A stretch of DNA of 34,095 nucleotides from Methylotenera_A sp031379885 (GTDB taxonomy: Bacteria; Pseudomonadota; Gammaproteobacteria; Burkholderiales; Methylophilaceae). Under the pieces are notes generated by a model. The model was given only the letters and a program-made list of their open reading frames with translations. It was not told the DNA's origin and made no database searches. Where the stretch lies: positions 1 to 34,095 of the forward strand of contig JANNFN010000012.1 of NCBI GenBank assembly GCA_031379885.1. Reading direction: 5' to 3'. The position numbers and the translations under genes are program-made. Shown here piece after piece: positions 7,045 through 15,617 of the stretch; the first letter of the stretch is position 1, and every line of letters starts with the position of its first letter.

Positions 7045-7233
7045 TTATCTATCTTCTAAGTATTCTTTTTCTTCTAACTTACGTGCTTCATCTTCTAGCA
7101 TCACAGGGATACCATCGCGTATCGGGTAAGCCAGCCGCGCAGATTTTGAAATGAGCTCGTTGGCTTTCTTATCATAGATTAGCGGCCCTTTGGTAACTGG
7201 GCAGACTAAAATTTGTAGTAGTTTCGAATCCAT
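7045..7233 (-). CDS. Trm112-family small protein (YcaR-like)
   Basis: This is a 62-residue protein, MDSKLLQILVCPVTKGPL onward, matching the Trm112/YcaR family often found beside lpxK and kdsB. C11 lies in CPVTKGPL, and the usual GIPVML motif is present at about 42-47. The partner CxxC cysteines of zinc-binding members are not evident. I chose ATG 7233 because a GAAAGG Shine-Dalgarno lies just upstream; the longer reading from TTG at 7251 would put that site inside the gene. In other organisms Trm112 proteins bind and activate methyltransferases, but the role here is unproven. It lies 22 bases after lpxK. Confidence 0.9.
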   Translation of the reverse strand: MDSKLLQILVCPVTKGPLIYDKKANELISKSARLAYPIRDGIPVMLEDEARKLEEKEYLEDR

Positions 7234-7239
7234 ATTTAA

Positions 7240-7245
7240 CCTTTC
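7240..7245 (-). promoter_or_regulatory. ribosome-binding site deciding the Trm112 start
   Basis: GAAAGG on the minus strand ends about six bases before the ATG at 7233. It favours a 62-residue protein over the 68-residue reading from TTG at 7251. Confidence 0.7.
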
Positions 7246-7255
7246 AATCAAACAG

Positions 7256-8260
7256 TTATTTCTGCAATTTATGCTGCAGTTTATTCAGAACTTTTTCCAT
7301 CAAGCCTTCATCTATACTGGCCTGCACAGGCAATACCCAGCAATTCGGCTTGGCAAATGCTTTGCATTTTACTGCATCTTTTTCTGTCATGATAATCGCA
7401 TCGCAATCAATTCTGGCCAAATCTTGCGCGGTAAACGCATAATGATCTGTAAAGGCGATTCCCGCAAAAGTTATACCTAATTTGCGTAAATGCTCAAAAA
7501 AACGTTCAGGATTACCAATACCAGCAATCGCTGTCACCGTTTTACGCCTAAAATCTGCCACAGTTGCGCTTAAACTCGCATCAGCAAGATTATAAAACTG
7601 TTCACCAATTAAGCGCATTTGAAACGCTAATGTAATCACCTCTTCACCGTTGCAAATAATTGCATCCACAGTTTGCAAGCGCGTAAGTGGCTCACGTAAT
7701 GGCCCAGCAGGCAATAAATACGCACCTGCTGGCGGCATGTTTGCCTCTACTACTGCAATCTCAAAATCTCGCTTTAATCGGTAATGTTGCAAACCATCGT
7801 CGCTAATAATCACGCTACATTCTGGATGCGCTTTAAGTAGCTCTGTTGCCGCATGTACGCGATCTGCACCCACCCAAACGGGACAATTGCAACGGTTGGC
7901 AATTAATACAGGCTCATCCCCCACCACGCTGGCTACGCTATTGGCACTGACACTGATTGGCAAGATGGCACTACCGCCATAGCCACGACTAATCACAGCG
8001 GGTTGATAGCCATTTTTTCTCAATTGTTCAACTAACCAAATCACAACTGGCGTTTTGCCAGTGCCCCCCATTTTAATATTGCCAACGATAATCACAGGTA
8101 CTGGTAGTGAATAAGATTTCAACAGCCCCAACTGATATGCAAAACGCCTAAGTGCTGTAATAACCGTAAACAACCAAGACAAGGGAATTAAAACGAAATA
8201 AAAAAATACGTCTCTGCGCCGCCAGGCATGTAGTACAAATTCTTGTATAAAGTTTGTCAC
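7256..8260 (-). CDS. lpxK: tetraacyldisaccharide 4'-kinase
   Basis: LpxK phosphorylates the 4' position of the lipid A disaccharide at the cytoplasmic face of the inner membrane. The 334-residue length is normal. A hydrophobic membrane-associated segment lies at about 20-38. The Walker A region GNIKMGGTGKTP occupies 60-71, and DDGLQHYRLKRD (154-165) carries the conserved DDGxQH motif. The start is GTG at 8260, giving the usual LpxK N-terminus (xxHAWRRR), with only a weak Shine-Dalgarno. It follows msbA by 12 bases. The pair acts in sequence: LpxK helps complete lipid A and MsbA flips it. Confidence 0.96.
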   Translation of the reverse strand: MTNFIQEFVLHAWRRRDVFFYFVLIPLSWLFTVITALRRFAYQLGLLKSYSLPVPVIIVGNIKMGGTGKTPVVIWLVEQLRKNGYQPAVISRGYGGSAILPISVSANSVASVVGDEPVLIANRCNCPVWVGADRVHAATELLKAHPECSVIISDDGLQHYRLKRDFEIAVVEANMPPAGAYLLPAGPLREPLTRLQTVDAIICNGEEVITLAFQMRLIGEQFYNLADASLSATVADFRRKTVTAIAGIGNPERFFEHLRKLGITFAGIAFTDHYAFTAQDLARIDCDAIIMTEKDAVKCKAFAKPNCWVLPVQASIDEGLMEKVLNKLQHKLQK

Positions 8261-8272
8261 AATCGGAAAAGC

Positions 8273-10027
8273 TTAATCAAACTCTTTTTGATATAACTTA
8301 GTATAGTAGCCATTTGCAGCGAACAATTGCAGATGTGAACCAGACTCTACAATCTCACCTTGATCCATCACCAAAATCCTATCGGCATTTTCAATCGTAC
8401 TTAAGCGATGCGCAATCACAATCGAAGTGCGATTTTGCATCAAAGTATCCAACGCTGCTTGCACGTGTTGTTCAGATTCAGTATCTAGCGCGCTGGTCGC
8501 TTCATCTAACAATAGTATTGGCGCGTTTTTGAGTATGGCACGCGCAATGGCAATGCGTTGACGCTGACCGCCAGACAAACGCACGCCCCTATCGCCGATT
8601 TCATTTTGCAAGCCATTTGGCAACTGCTGAATAAAATCCCAAGCGTGCGCGGCTTTGGCGGCTTCTATTACTTCTGCTTCAGAAGTGTTTCTTAGTACTC
8701 CATATGCGATATTGTTAAATACGGTGTCATTAAACAAAACGATATCTTGGCTCACTAATGAGAATTGGGTGCGTAAATTTTTTAAATCTAAAGCGCGAAT
8801 ATCAATGCCGTCTAACAATACCAGACCTTGTTGTAACTCGTAAAATCGCGGCAACAAATTTACTAAAGACGTTTTACCGCCACCAGAGCGGCCAACCAAG
8901 GCGATTTTTTCTCCTGGTTTAATGCTAAAGTTAATATTATTCAAGGCAGGTCGATTAGTGCTATCGTAACGCAAGGTAACATTTCTAAATTCAATCTCCC
9001 CTAGCGCGCGCGCTATATTTTTCTCACCATCTCCAAACTCTGCTGGCGCATCAATCACATCAAACAGGCTTTTCGCGGCAGCTAGGCCAATTTGTAAATC
9101 TTCATTGGCCGTTGCAATATGTTTAATAGGCGAAATTAACATCAATAACGCACCAATAAAAGCGGCAAATTCGCCCACACTAAAACTGCCCAAGGCATAA
9201 AACACCACCAAAGCTAAAGCAAAAGCAGCTAAAATTTGCACCACAAAACTATTTAAGCCGCCTATTCTGGCAGTCCGTAGCTCTAAATCACGATTTTTAA
9301 TGACTACTTTCGCAAAGCGCTGGCTTTCAAAATCTTGCGCACCAAAAATTTTAACAATACGCTGACCTGAAATAGCTTCTTCCGCAGTTTTAGTCATCTC
9401 CCCAATAGCTTGCTGCACTTTTGTTGCATTGCCACGTAATTTTGGCGTGTTTTTTCTTAAATATAAGGCCATAAATGGCGTGACCACTGCAAACACCAAT
9501 GTTAATCGCCAATCTAAGTAAAGCATATAAGCAACCAAACCGATAACCTTAATTACATCACGTAGCAAATTAAGCGCAGTACGCGTTGTCACCGCAGATA
9601 AACGCTCTACATCGTAAGTAAGCTTAGAAACCAGTGTACCCGTTGACCTTGCGTCAAAAAAATTAACAGGCAAAAACATCATTTTATTAAAGGCTTCGCG
9701 CCTCAATGTTTCAATCACACGCCGCGCTACCCAGCGCATGCTGTACTCTGAAACAAAATCAGCCACAGCACGCAAAGCCATCAATAGAAACAATTGAAGT
9801 GGCAACATATACAATAAATGCGCAGACTTTTTTACAAAACCGTCATCCGTGACTTTTTTAATCAATGCTAAAAAAGCTGTGTCACTTAACGAAAGTAAAG
9901 TAGTTGAAACAATAGTAATTAGGAAGACGAACTTATGCTGCCATGCATACCTAAACAAACGCAAATAGAGCATTTTTGCGTTTGCGATATGTGGCGTTTT
10001 TTCTTGCTTACGAGATGATTTCGACAT
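8273..10027 (-). CDS. msbA: lipid A export ABC transporter, ATPase/permease
   Basis: This is a homodimeric half-transporter that flips core-lipid A across the inner membrane. The 584 residues match MsbA. The transmembrane domain spans about 30-310 with hydrophobic segments near 33-56, 71-90, 157-190 and 260-300. The nucleotide-binding domain has Walker A GRSGGGKT (379-386), the signature LSGGQRQR (484-491), Walker B ILLLDEA (504-510) and the switch histidine H540. The placement between exbD and lpxK supports the lipid A assignment over other exporters of this fold. The ATG start at 10027 is plain. Confidence 0.96.
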   Translation of the reverse strand: MSKSSRKQEKTPHIANAKMLYLRLFRYAWQHKFVFLITIVSTTLLSLSDTAFLALIKKVTDDGFVKKSAHLLYMLPLQLFLLMALRAVADFVSEYSMRWVARRVIETLRREAFNKMMFLPVNFFDARSTGTLVSKLTYDVERLSAVTTRTALNLLRDVIKVIGLVAYMLYLDWRLTLVFAVVTPFMALYLRKNTPKLRGNATKVQQAIGEMTKTAEEAISGQRIVKIFGAQDFESQRFAKVVIKNRDLELRTARIGGLNSFVVQILAAFALALVVFYALGSFSVGEFAAFIGALLMLISPIKHIATANEDLQIGLAAAKSLFDVIDAPAEFGDGEKNIARALGEIEFRNVTLRYDSTNRPALNNINFSIKPGEKIALVGRSGGGKTSLVNLLPRFYELQQGLVLLDGIDIRALDLKNLRTQFSLVSQDIVLFNDTVFNNIAYGVLRNTSEAEVIEAAKAAHAWDFIQQLPNGLQNEIGDRGVRLSGGQRQRIAIARAILKNAPILLLDEATSALDTESEQHVQAALDTLMQNRTSIVIAHRLSTIENADRILVMDQGEIVESGSHLQLFAANGYYTKLYQKEFD

Positions 10028-10066
10028 AATTAGAACGTCGAACCTAATTGAAAATTAAAGGTAATA

Positions 10067-10489
10067 TTATGAACCAGATTTTGTTTGTGTCGCAAAAGTA
10101 ATGTGCGTGTAATTGGCTTGGCGAGCCGCCTCCATGACGTTGATGACAGATTGATGCGTAGTTTTTGCATCCGCATTAATCACAATAGTAGGTTCTTTAC
10201 CATTGCCGACGGCTTTGGTCATTGCGCCTGCAATCGCATCAACATCCCCACTTGCAACTTCATTACCGTTCACCATGTAGCGCCCGCCTGCGTCCACCTC
10301 TACCGTAATCACTAAAGGTTTATCTTGTGGGCTATTGGCCTCAGCCGTTGGTAGATTGATTTGTAACTCGCTGGTGCGTGAAAAAGTTGCGCTCACTACC
10401 AAGAAAATAATAATAACTAATAGCACATCAATCAAAGGCACAAGATTCATCTCGAGCTCTTCATTACGTCTACCACGTTGAAAATTCAT
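10067..10489 (-). CDS. exbD: ExbD/TolR-family proton-channel subunit
   Basis: This is a 140-residue inner-membrane protein with one N-terminal transmembrane helix (about 17-38) and a periplasmic domain. The conserved membrane aspartate is D21 in NLVPLIDVLLVIIIF, the proton-carrying residue of ExbD/TolR. With the upstream ExbB-like protein it should form a proton-driven motor complex. No tonB or tolAB gene is adjacent, so the energised partner is not identified. Here the pair lies between comEC and msbA, an arrangement I recall from other betaproteobacteria, and the name follows that usage. Confidence 0.93.
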   Translation of the reverse strand: MNFQRGRRNEELEMNLVPLIDVLLVIIIFLVVSATFSRTSELQINLPTAEANSPQDKPLVITVEVDAGGRYMVNGNEVASGDVDAIAGAMTKAVGNGKEPTIVINADAKTTHQSVINVMEAARQANYTHITFATQTKSGS

Positions 10490-10528
10490 GTTTATCCTTT
10501 TACTAAATCTGCTTTAAAGTCGAACGAT

Positions 10529-11134
10529 TTAGTTACGTTGGCCGTGAAGAATTTCGACTAGCTTGATTGCCTGCTGCTCCATATCTACCAGCAAGTCATC
10601 CACTTTGCTACGGAAATAACGGTATGCAATCATTGCAGGAACAGCCACCACGATACCCGCCGCAGTATTATAAAGCGCCACTGAAATACCACGCGCAAAT
10701 TGTGCAACATCGTGACCACTATTAGTAAATGAGCCGAATAATTCCACCATACCAATGACTGTACCCAGCAAGCCCAATAGCGGCGACACTGTAGCGATGG
10801 TGCCTAATATTGGCAAATAACGTTCTAGCTTATGTGCGACTGCACGGCCAGTTTCTTCAATGGCTTCTTTAGTAATTTCACGTGAGTTTTTAGCATTCGA
10901 TAATGCACTAGCAAAAATTTGGCCTAACAGCGAATGCTGTTCTAGCTTATTCAATGTTTCTTTGGTCACACCGCCCTGTCCCAGCCATTTTTGTACTTCT
11001 GGCAACAAATTTGTTGGTGCTACTACATCGCTACGCAAAGCCCAAAAACGCTCTCCGATAATCGCAAGCGCGACGACTGATGCAATAATCAACGGCCAAA
11101 TTGGCCAACCTGCGGCCTGAATAATTTCCCACAC
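10529..11134 (-). CDS. exbB: MotA/TolQ/ExbB proton-channel family protein
   Basis: This is a 201-residue inner-membrane protein with three predicted helices (about 11-29, 108-132 and 155-175). The second and third belong to the TolQ/ExbB channel domain, with the characteristic LLGTVIGM and ALYNTAAGIVVAVPAMIAY segments. It forms the pentameric channel around the ExbD helices. The start is GTG at 11134, supported by AAAGGAG seven bases upstream on the minus strand. A 72-base gap separates it from comEC, larger than other gaps in the cluster, so a secondary promoter there is possible. Confidence 0.93.
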   Translation of the reverse strand: MWEIIQAAGWPIWPLIIASVVALAIIGERFWALRSDVVAPTNLLPEVQKWLGQGGVTKETLNKLEQHSLLGQIFASALSNAKNSREITKEAIEETGRAVAHKLERYLPILGTIATVSPLLGLLGTVIGMVELFGSFTNSGHDVAQFARGISVALYNTAAGIVVAVPAMIAYRYFRSKVDDLLVDMEQQAIKLVEILHGQRN

Positions 11135-11141
11135 AGCAATA

Positions 11142-11148
11142 CTCCTTT
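11142..11148 (-). promoter_or_regulatory. strong ribosome-binding site for exbB
   Basis: AAAGGAG on the minus strand lies seven bases before a GTG codon at 11134 and supports that unusual start. Confidence 0.75.
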
Positions 11149-11206
11149 AAGTGTTCTAAAAACTCCTGCTACTTTAGCTGGAAGCGCGCATTTGGGCAAG
11201 TTTTTA

Positions 11207-13621
11207 TCAAAATTTATCGTGCCAATAACGCGGCTGGCTTTGGCGCCAAGCATTAATTTTTATAGGAATATTGCGCGTAAAATCAATCACAAGCGCTCCT
11301 TGATAATCAGAGCGATATAATAGCGCACCAGTTTCTGCATAAGTTTTTGTAATCGACGGCTTGGGATGTTTAAAACGGTTCAAATATCCCACCGTAAAAA
11401 TAATATGTTTTGCACCCACTGCGGCTATAAATTCTGGCGTAGAAGAAGTTTTGCTACCATGATGCGGCGCGATTAACACGTCGCTTTTAAGTAAATTGTT
11501 ATTTTTAGGCATATCGGCCCCGCCCGCATGGATATTGGGTTTCAGGGCATATTCTAAAAGTTCTTTTTCAGCTTCTCTTTCAATATCACCCGTGAGTAAA
11601 ATGCTGCCGAATTGACTATTCACTTTCACAACACAACTCATATTATTGTCTTTTATATCAGCGTTATCATAACTTTCAATGCGCGGGTATAGCACTTCAA
11701 AATCAACTCCATCCCATTGCCAGTGCTGGCCTGCAAAGCACTTGAGTTGCTTTACTGATTGTCCAGTTTCAGCTAAAACAAACGAGCTTGCAAGCCAATC
11801 TACAGGTGTTTGCACCAGCACGGAAGTTGCACCACCACTGTGATCCACATCATTATGGCTCACGATAAATCCATCCAGTTTTTTCACGCCCTCGCCACGT
11901 AAATATGGCACAACAATTTTGCTTCCTGCGTCACTTTGCGCCGAATAGCGCGGACCAGCGTCATAAAGCAAAGTATGATTTTGGGTTTGAATAACCATCG
12001 CCAAACCTTGGCCAACATCCAATACAGCGACTTGCATTTCACCCATTTTTGGCCTTGGTGGATGAACAAAAAACAAGGGTAACAACAACACTAGCCCCAA
12101 CCAACGTTGCGGAAAACCGCGTGGCAGCAACATCCATAGTGCACCGAGCATAGCCAAAAGTAGCGTCCATGTTGGCGGTGTGGCTTGCTGCCACAATGAA
12201 AAAGTAGCTAACCAATTAAGGCCTTGCATAGCAATCTCTAAAACAAAATAGGATGCATGCAAAATAAAATCAAGGTGTAGTAAACCACCAACAATAGCCA
12301 AAGGCACAACAACAAGAGAAATAATTGGAATAGCAAACGCGTTGGCGAGCGGCGACACAATGGAAGTTTGCCCAAACATGAAAATTAACAACGGTAGCAA
12401 ACCTAAAGTAATCGCCCACTGCGTATTTACAGCTTCTTTAAACCAATGCATGAGCTTTAATCTACCAACCGTAACATAAGCAATGATGGCAACTGCACCA
12501 AACGATAACCAAAAACCTGGTGCATTAACTGCCCATGGGTCAAATAAAACAACCACGAACAAAGCCATTGCCAATACACGTGAAATTGCCAGATTTCGTC
12601 CGATTAACAAGGCAAAAGCAAAAACAACAAGCATGAATAGTGTGCGCTGCGTGGGCACCGACCAGCCCGCCAAGCAAGCATAGGTAATGGCTACGAGCAC
12701 ACCAGCAATAGTCGCGGCTTTGCGTGTGGGCATGCGCATAACTAAATTTGGAAAACGTCGCCAAATAAATGCAACGATAGAAAACGCTAAACCAGCCAGC
12801 ATAGTGATATGTAAGCCAGAAATACTCATCAAATGATTCACGCCTGTGCGCAAATACACGTTCCACTGCGCTTGAGTGATTTGGCTATCATCCCCCACCA
12901 CCAGTGCGCGAATCACGCCTGCATATGATTTATTTGCTAGCGTTTGCGAAATATGATTACCCACCTTTTCACGCCAATTTTCAATCATGTAACTTGGCCT
13001 ATAAACAAAATTGTTGAGTTTTTTATAGCCACTTTTATTGCGAATAGTGCCCGTGGCACGCATACTCTCAGCCAGCGCCCACGCTTCAAAATCAAAGCTA
13101 TGTGGATTGTAAGTGGTATGAGGCCGTTTGAGACGCACTGTGAATTGCCAACGCTCGCCAGCATGAAAGTAGTTAGTCAGGCTAGGCGAATTTTGTAGTT
13201 TTTGTGATTCCGAATTTAATAAATATTGGTCTCGGTAAAAGTTGAGCGAAATATGTTTGGGTATTTTTGCACCATGAGTCAAGACACGCTCTACATCAAA
13301 GCGAAAACGCTCCCCACGCTCGGTGACTTCTGGCAAGCTCGCCACCACGCCGATGATTTCAACGCTTTTCTGCTCCCATTCTTTGGGCAATTCATCACTT
13401 AATCGAAGTATGGCGAAAGTTGCCGCCCAGAAAAAACCCAGCAAGCCCGCTAGAACGAAAAGGCTTAATTTTTTTAAATATTTATGTCGGAATTTAATAA
13501 AAGAAACTAGGCTGGAAGCCAGTATTAATGAGGCTCCCAAGGCATGGCTAATATCAGGGAAAATGGCTTGTTGCTGCAGCAACCAAGCGCCAAATACAAA
13601 GCCTAGCGCTAGGATTATCAT
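11207..13621 (-). CDS. comEC: ComEC/Rec2 DNA-uptake channel protein
   Basis: ComEC moves single-stranded DNA across the inner membrane during natural transformation. The 804 residues contain an N-terminal DUF4131-type soluble region between helices (about 1-210), the multi-spanning competence domain (about 225-500, with the YLRTGVNHLMSISGLHITM signature), and a C-terminal metallo-beta-lactamase-like domain (about 530-790). The last shows SHNDVDHSGG at 588-597 and APHHGSKTSS near residue 715. The start ATG directly abuts the lolD stop (TAGATG). An apparent extra segment near residues 688-708 coincides with a DNA repeat at 11523-11550. pilT and pilU elsewhere in the window fit a pilus-dependent uptake route. 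Confidence 0.95.
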   Translation of the reverse strand: MIILALGFVFGAWLLQQQAIFPDISHALGASLILASSLVSFIKFRHKYLKKLSLFVLAGLLGFFWAATFAILRLSDELPKEWEQKSVEIIGVVASLPEVTERGERFRFDVERVLTHGAKIPKHISLNFYRDQYLLNSESQKLQNSPSLTNYFHAGERWQFTVRLKRPHTTYNPHSFDFEAWALAESMRATGTIRNKSGYKKLNNFVYRPSYMIENWREKVGNHISQTLANKSYAGVIRALVVGDDSQITQAQWNVYLRTGVNHLMSISGLHITMLAGLAFSIVAFIWRRFPNLVMRMPTRKAATIAGVLVAITYACLAGWSVPTQRTLFMLVVFAFALLIGRNLAISRVLAMALFVVVLFDPWAVNAPGFWLSFGAVAIIAYVTVGRLKLMHWFKEAVNTQWAITLGLLPLLIFMFGQTSIVSPLANAFAIPIISLVVVPLAIVGGLLHLDFILHASYFVLEIAMQGLNWLATFSLWQQATPPTWTLLLAMLGALWMLLPRGFPQRWLGLVLLLPLFFVHPPRPKMGEMQVAVLDVGQGLAMVIQTQNHTLLYDAGPRYSAQSDAGSKIVVPYLRGEGVKKLDGFIVSHNDVDHSGGATSVLVQTPVDWLASSFVLAETGQSVKQLKCFAGQHWQWDGVDFEVLYPRIESYDNADIKDNNMSCVVKVNSQFGSILLTGDIEREAEKELLEYALKPNIHAGGADMPKNNNLLKSDVLIAPHHGSKTSSTPEFIAAVGAKHIIFTVGYLNRFKHPKPSITKTYAETGALLYRSDYQGALVIDFTRNIPIKINAWRQSQPRYWHDKF
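11523..11550. repeat. dispersed 28-bp repeat inside comEC (copy B)
   Basis: CCCGCATGGATATTGG, four variable bases, then CAGGGCAT: 24 of 28 positions match the intergenic copy at 6144-6171, with identical spacing. On the coding strand it specifies about residues 691-700 (ALKPNIHAGG) of ComEC and keeps the reading frame. Confidence 0.7.
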
Positions 13622-14296
13622 CTAGCTAAACGAAATAAGTTTGCCGTCTTCTAGCCGATACTGTCGCTGCATTTTTGCAGCCAAACTCAAGTCATGCGTG
13701 ACCACCACTAAGCTAGTGTTTTGCTCTTGATTAATCTCAAGCAATAAATCAAATACTTGCCCCGCCGTTACGCGATCCAAATTACCTGTTGGCTCATCTG
13801 CAAGAATACATTTAGGTCGTGTGACTAAAGCACGTGCAAGCGCCGCACGTTGTCGCTCGCCACCAGAAAGCTCGCCTGGCATGTGTTCTAGCCTATGCCC
13901 CAAGCCAACTTTTGTGAGCATTTGTTTCGCACTTTCGAGTGCCGCTGTGCTCGACAAACGGCGAATCAGCAAAGGCATAGCAACGTTTTCTATCGCAGTA
14001 AACTCTGGCAATAAATGATGAAATTGATACACAAAGCCCAGCGCTTGGTTGCGCAGCAAGCCTTTTTCAGTCTCTGATAATTGACTAAGCATTTTACCCG
14101 ATAGCTCAACCACGCCGCTGGTCGGCACATCTAAGCCACCCAGCAAATGTAGTAATGTACTTTTGCCCGAGCCAGATTCTCCCACAATCGCAATTTGCTC
14201 GCCCTTGTTGATGTTTAAATCAATGCCGTTCAGCACCGCAACATCTAAGCCAGAATAAGTTTTGCAAAGTGCCCTACAAGTAATAATGCTACTCAT
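13622..14296 (-). CDS. lolD: lipoprotein-releasing ABC transporter ATPase
   Basis: LolD powers release of outer-membrane lipoproteins from the inner membrane to LolA. The 224-residue length is typical. Walker A GESGSGKS is at 39-46; the signature LSGGERQR and Walker B ILADEPTGNLD follow in the second half. It overlaps the end of lolC by eight bases and abuts comEC, so translation is coupled through all three genes. MacB/FtsE-type ATPases look similar, but the adjoining LolC-type permease decides the call. Confidence 0.95.
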   Translation of the reverse strand: MSSIITCRALCKTYSGLDVAVLNGIDLNINKGEQIAIVGESGSGKSTLLHLLGGLDVPTSGVVELSGKMLSQLSETEKGLLRNQALGFVYQFHHLLPEFTAIENVAMPLLIRRLSSTAALESAKQMLTKVGLGHRLEHMPGELSGGERQRAALARALVTRPKCILADEPTGNLDRVTAGQVFDLLLEINQEQNTSLVVVTHDLSLAAKMQRQYRLEDGKLISFS

Positions 14297-15557
14297 ATCT
14301 TAATGCCTCAGCTGGGTTAATTTGCGAGGCTTTATAGCTTGGGTAAAGTGTTGCGAGCAAACTTAAAACAATAGAGGTGAGTGTAATCAACAATACGTCT
14401 GACCATAATATTTGTGAAGGCACTTCGCTAATATAGTAAACGTCCTTAGCCAGAAATTGCACATGAAATAAATTTTCGATAAACGGAATAATGGTGTCAA
14501 TATTAAGCGCTATCACAATACCCAGCGCGGCGCCCAGCAAGGTACCAATAATGCCGATGAGCGCGCCCTGAATAATAAAAATACTCATAATGCTACGCGG
14601 GCTGGCACCAAAAGTACGCATAATAGCAATATCGGCGCGCTTATCAATTACTGCCATGATTAAAGTAGAGACGATATTAAACGCAGCCACCGCCACCACT
14701 AACACCATAATAATCGACATAATACGCTTTTCCATTTTAAGCGCAGCAAAAAAATTGGGGTTTTCTTGCACCCAATCACTAATATAATAATTGCCTTGAT
14801 TACTGAGCTTGGAAGCGATAACTGGCGCGACTTCGGTGGTTAAAAAGGGGTCATCTAATTTGATGCGCAAACCTGTCACTTTATCGCCCATTCGATATAG
14901 TTTGGCGGCATCGTCCATGTGCACAAGCGCCAAACCAGAGTCGTAACTTTGGTAGCCCATTTCAAATAAACCTACAAGCTTGAATTGCTTCATGCGCGGC
15001 ATGGTGCCAACGGGTGTAGCTTGACCTGAAGGTGACATTAACACCACTTTATCGCCAACTGTTAGGCCTAAGGTTTGCGCTAAGTCTTTGCCTAAAATAA
15101 TGTTAAACTCACTCGCGCGCAAATCATACAAACTGCCCACTTTCATTTTATCGGCAAATTCTGCCACTTTAACTTCGTCTGCAGGAATAATGCCACGCAC
15201 CAGTGTGCCTTGAGCGATAGAGTCATAAGAAAGCATGCCTTGGCCCATAATAAATGGTGCGGCGGCCACTACATGCGGCACGCCATCAACCGCGCTCATC
15301 GCCTGTTGCCAGTTTGAAAGCGTATTACTACCCTCAGTAATTTGCAAATGCGAGGCCACGCCTAAAATGCGATTCCGTAGCTCAGTACCAAAACCATTCA
15401 TCACCGAAAGTACGATAATGAGCACCGCCACACCAAGCGCAATGCCGACCATACTGGTAATTGATATAAAAGTGGTAAAGTGACTTTTGCGTTTTGCCCG
15501 TAAATAACGCAGGCCGACAAACAGCTCGAACGGCAGGGTTTTATTGAAAAATGACAT
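14289..15557 (-). CDS. lolC: lipoprotein-releasing system permease LolC/LolE
   Basis: This is the 422-residue inner-membrane subunit of the Lol exporter. It has the standard four-helix layout: one helix at about 24-50, a large periplasmic domain (about 50-270), then three helices in 275-305, 320-355 and 385-410. The N-terminal PFELFVGLRYLRAKRK and the C-terminal NPAEALRYE are characteristic of the LolC/LolE family. Only one permease gene is seen beside lolD, as in organisms with a single LolF-type protein. It is the first gene of the reverse envelope cluster, with 60 bases separating it from the upstream hypothetical gene. Confidence 0.94.
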   Translation of the reverse strand: MSFFNKTLPFELFVGLRYLRAKRKSHFTTFISITSMVGIALGVAVLIIVLSVMNGFGTELRNRILGVASHLQITEGSNTLSNWQQAMSAVDGVPHVVAAAPFIMGQGMLSYDSIAQGTLVRGIIPADEVKVAEFADKMKVGSLYDLRASEFNIILGKDLAQTLGLTVGDKVVLMSPSGQATPVGTMPRMKQFKLVGLFEMGYQSYDSGLALVHMDDAAKLYRMGDKVTGLRIKLDDPFLTTEVAPVIASKLSNQGNYYISDWVQENPNFFAALKMEKRIMSIIMVLVVAVAAFNIVSTLIMAVIDKRADIAIMRTFGASPRSIMSIFIIQGALIGIIGTLLGAALGIVIALNIDTIIPFIENLFHVQFLAKDVYYISEVPSQILWSDVLLITLTSIVLSLLATLYPSYKASQINPAEALRYE

Positions 15558-15561
15558 AGCT

Positions 15562-15592
15562 GAATCTTAGCAGTTTTCTACCGCCAAGATTC
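15562..15592. repeat. inverted repeat in the lolC leader
   Basis: GAATCTT and AAGATTC (7 bp each, 17-nt spacer) flank the gap just before the lolC start. This could be an operator, or a hairpin ending the upstream gene's transcript. No T-run follows, so it is not a standard terminator. Confidence 0.3.
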
Positions 15593-15617
15593 TAACTAAA
15601 GCAGAAAAATTTATTGC

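Noticed and set aside
13650..13670. AGCCGATACTGTCGC in lolD resembling the core of the palindromic elements
   Set aside because: The match is short, has no paired arms and lies in normal LolD coding sequence.
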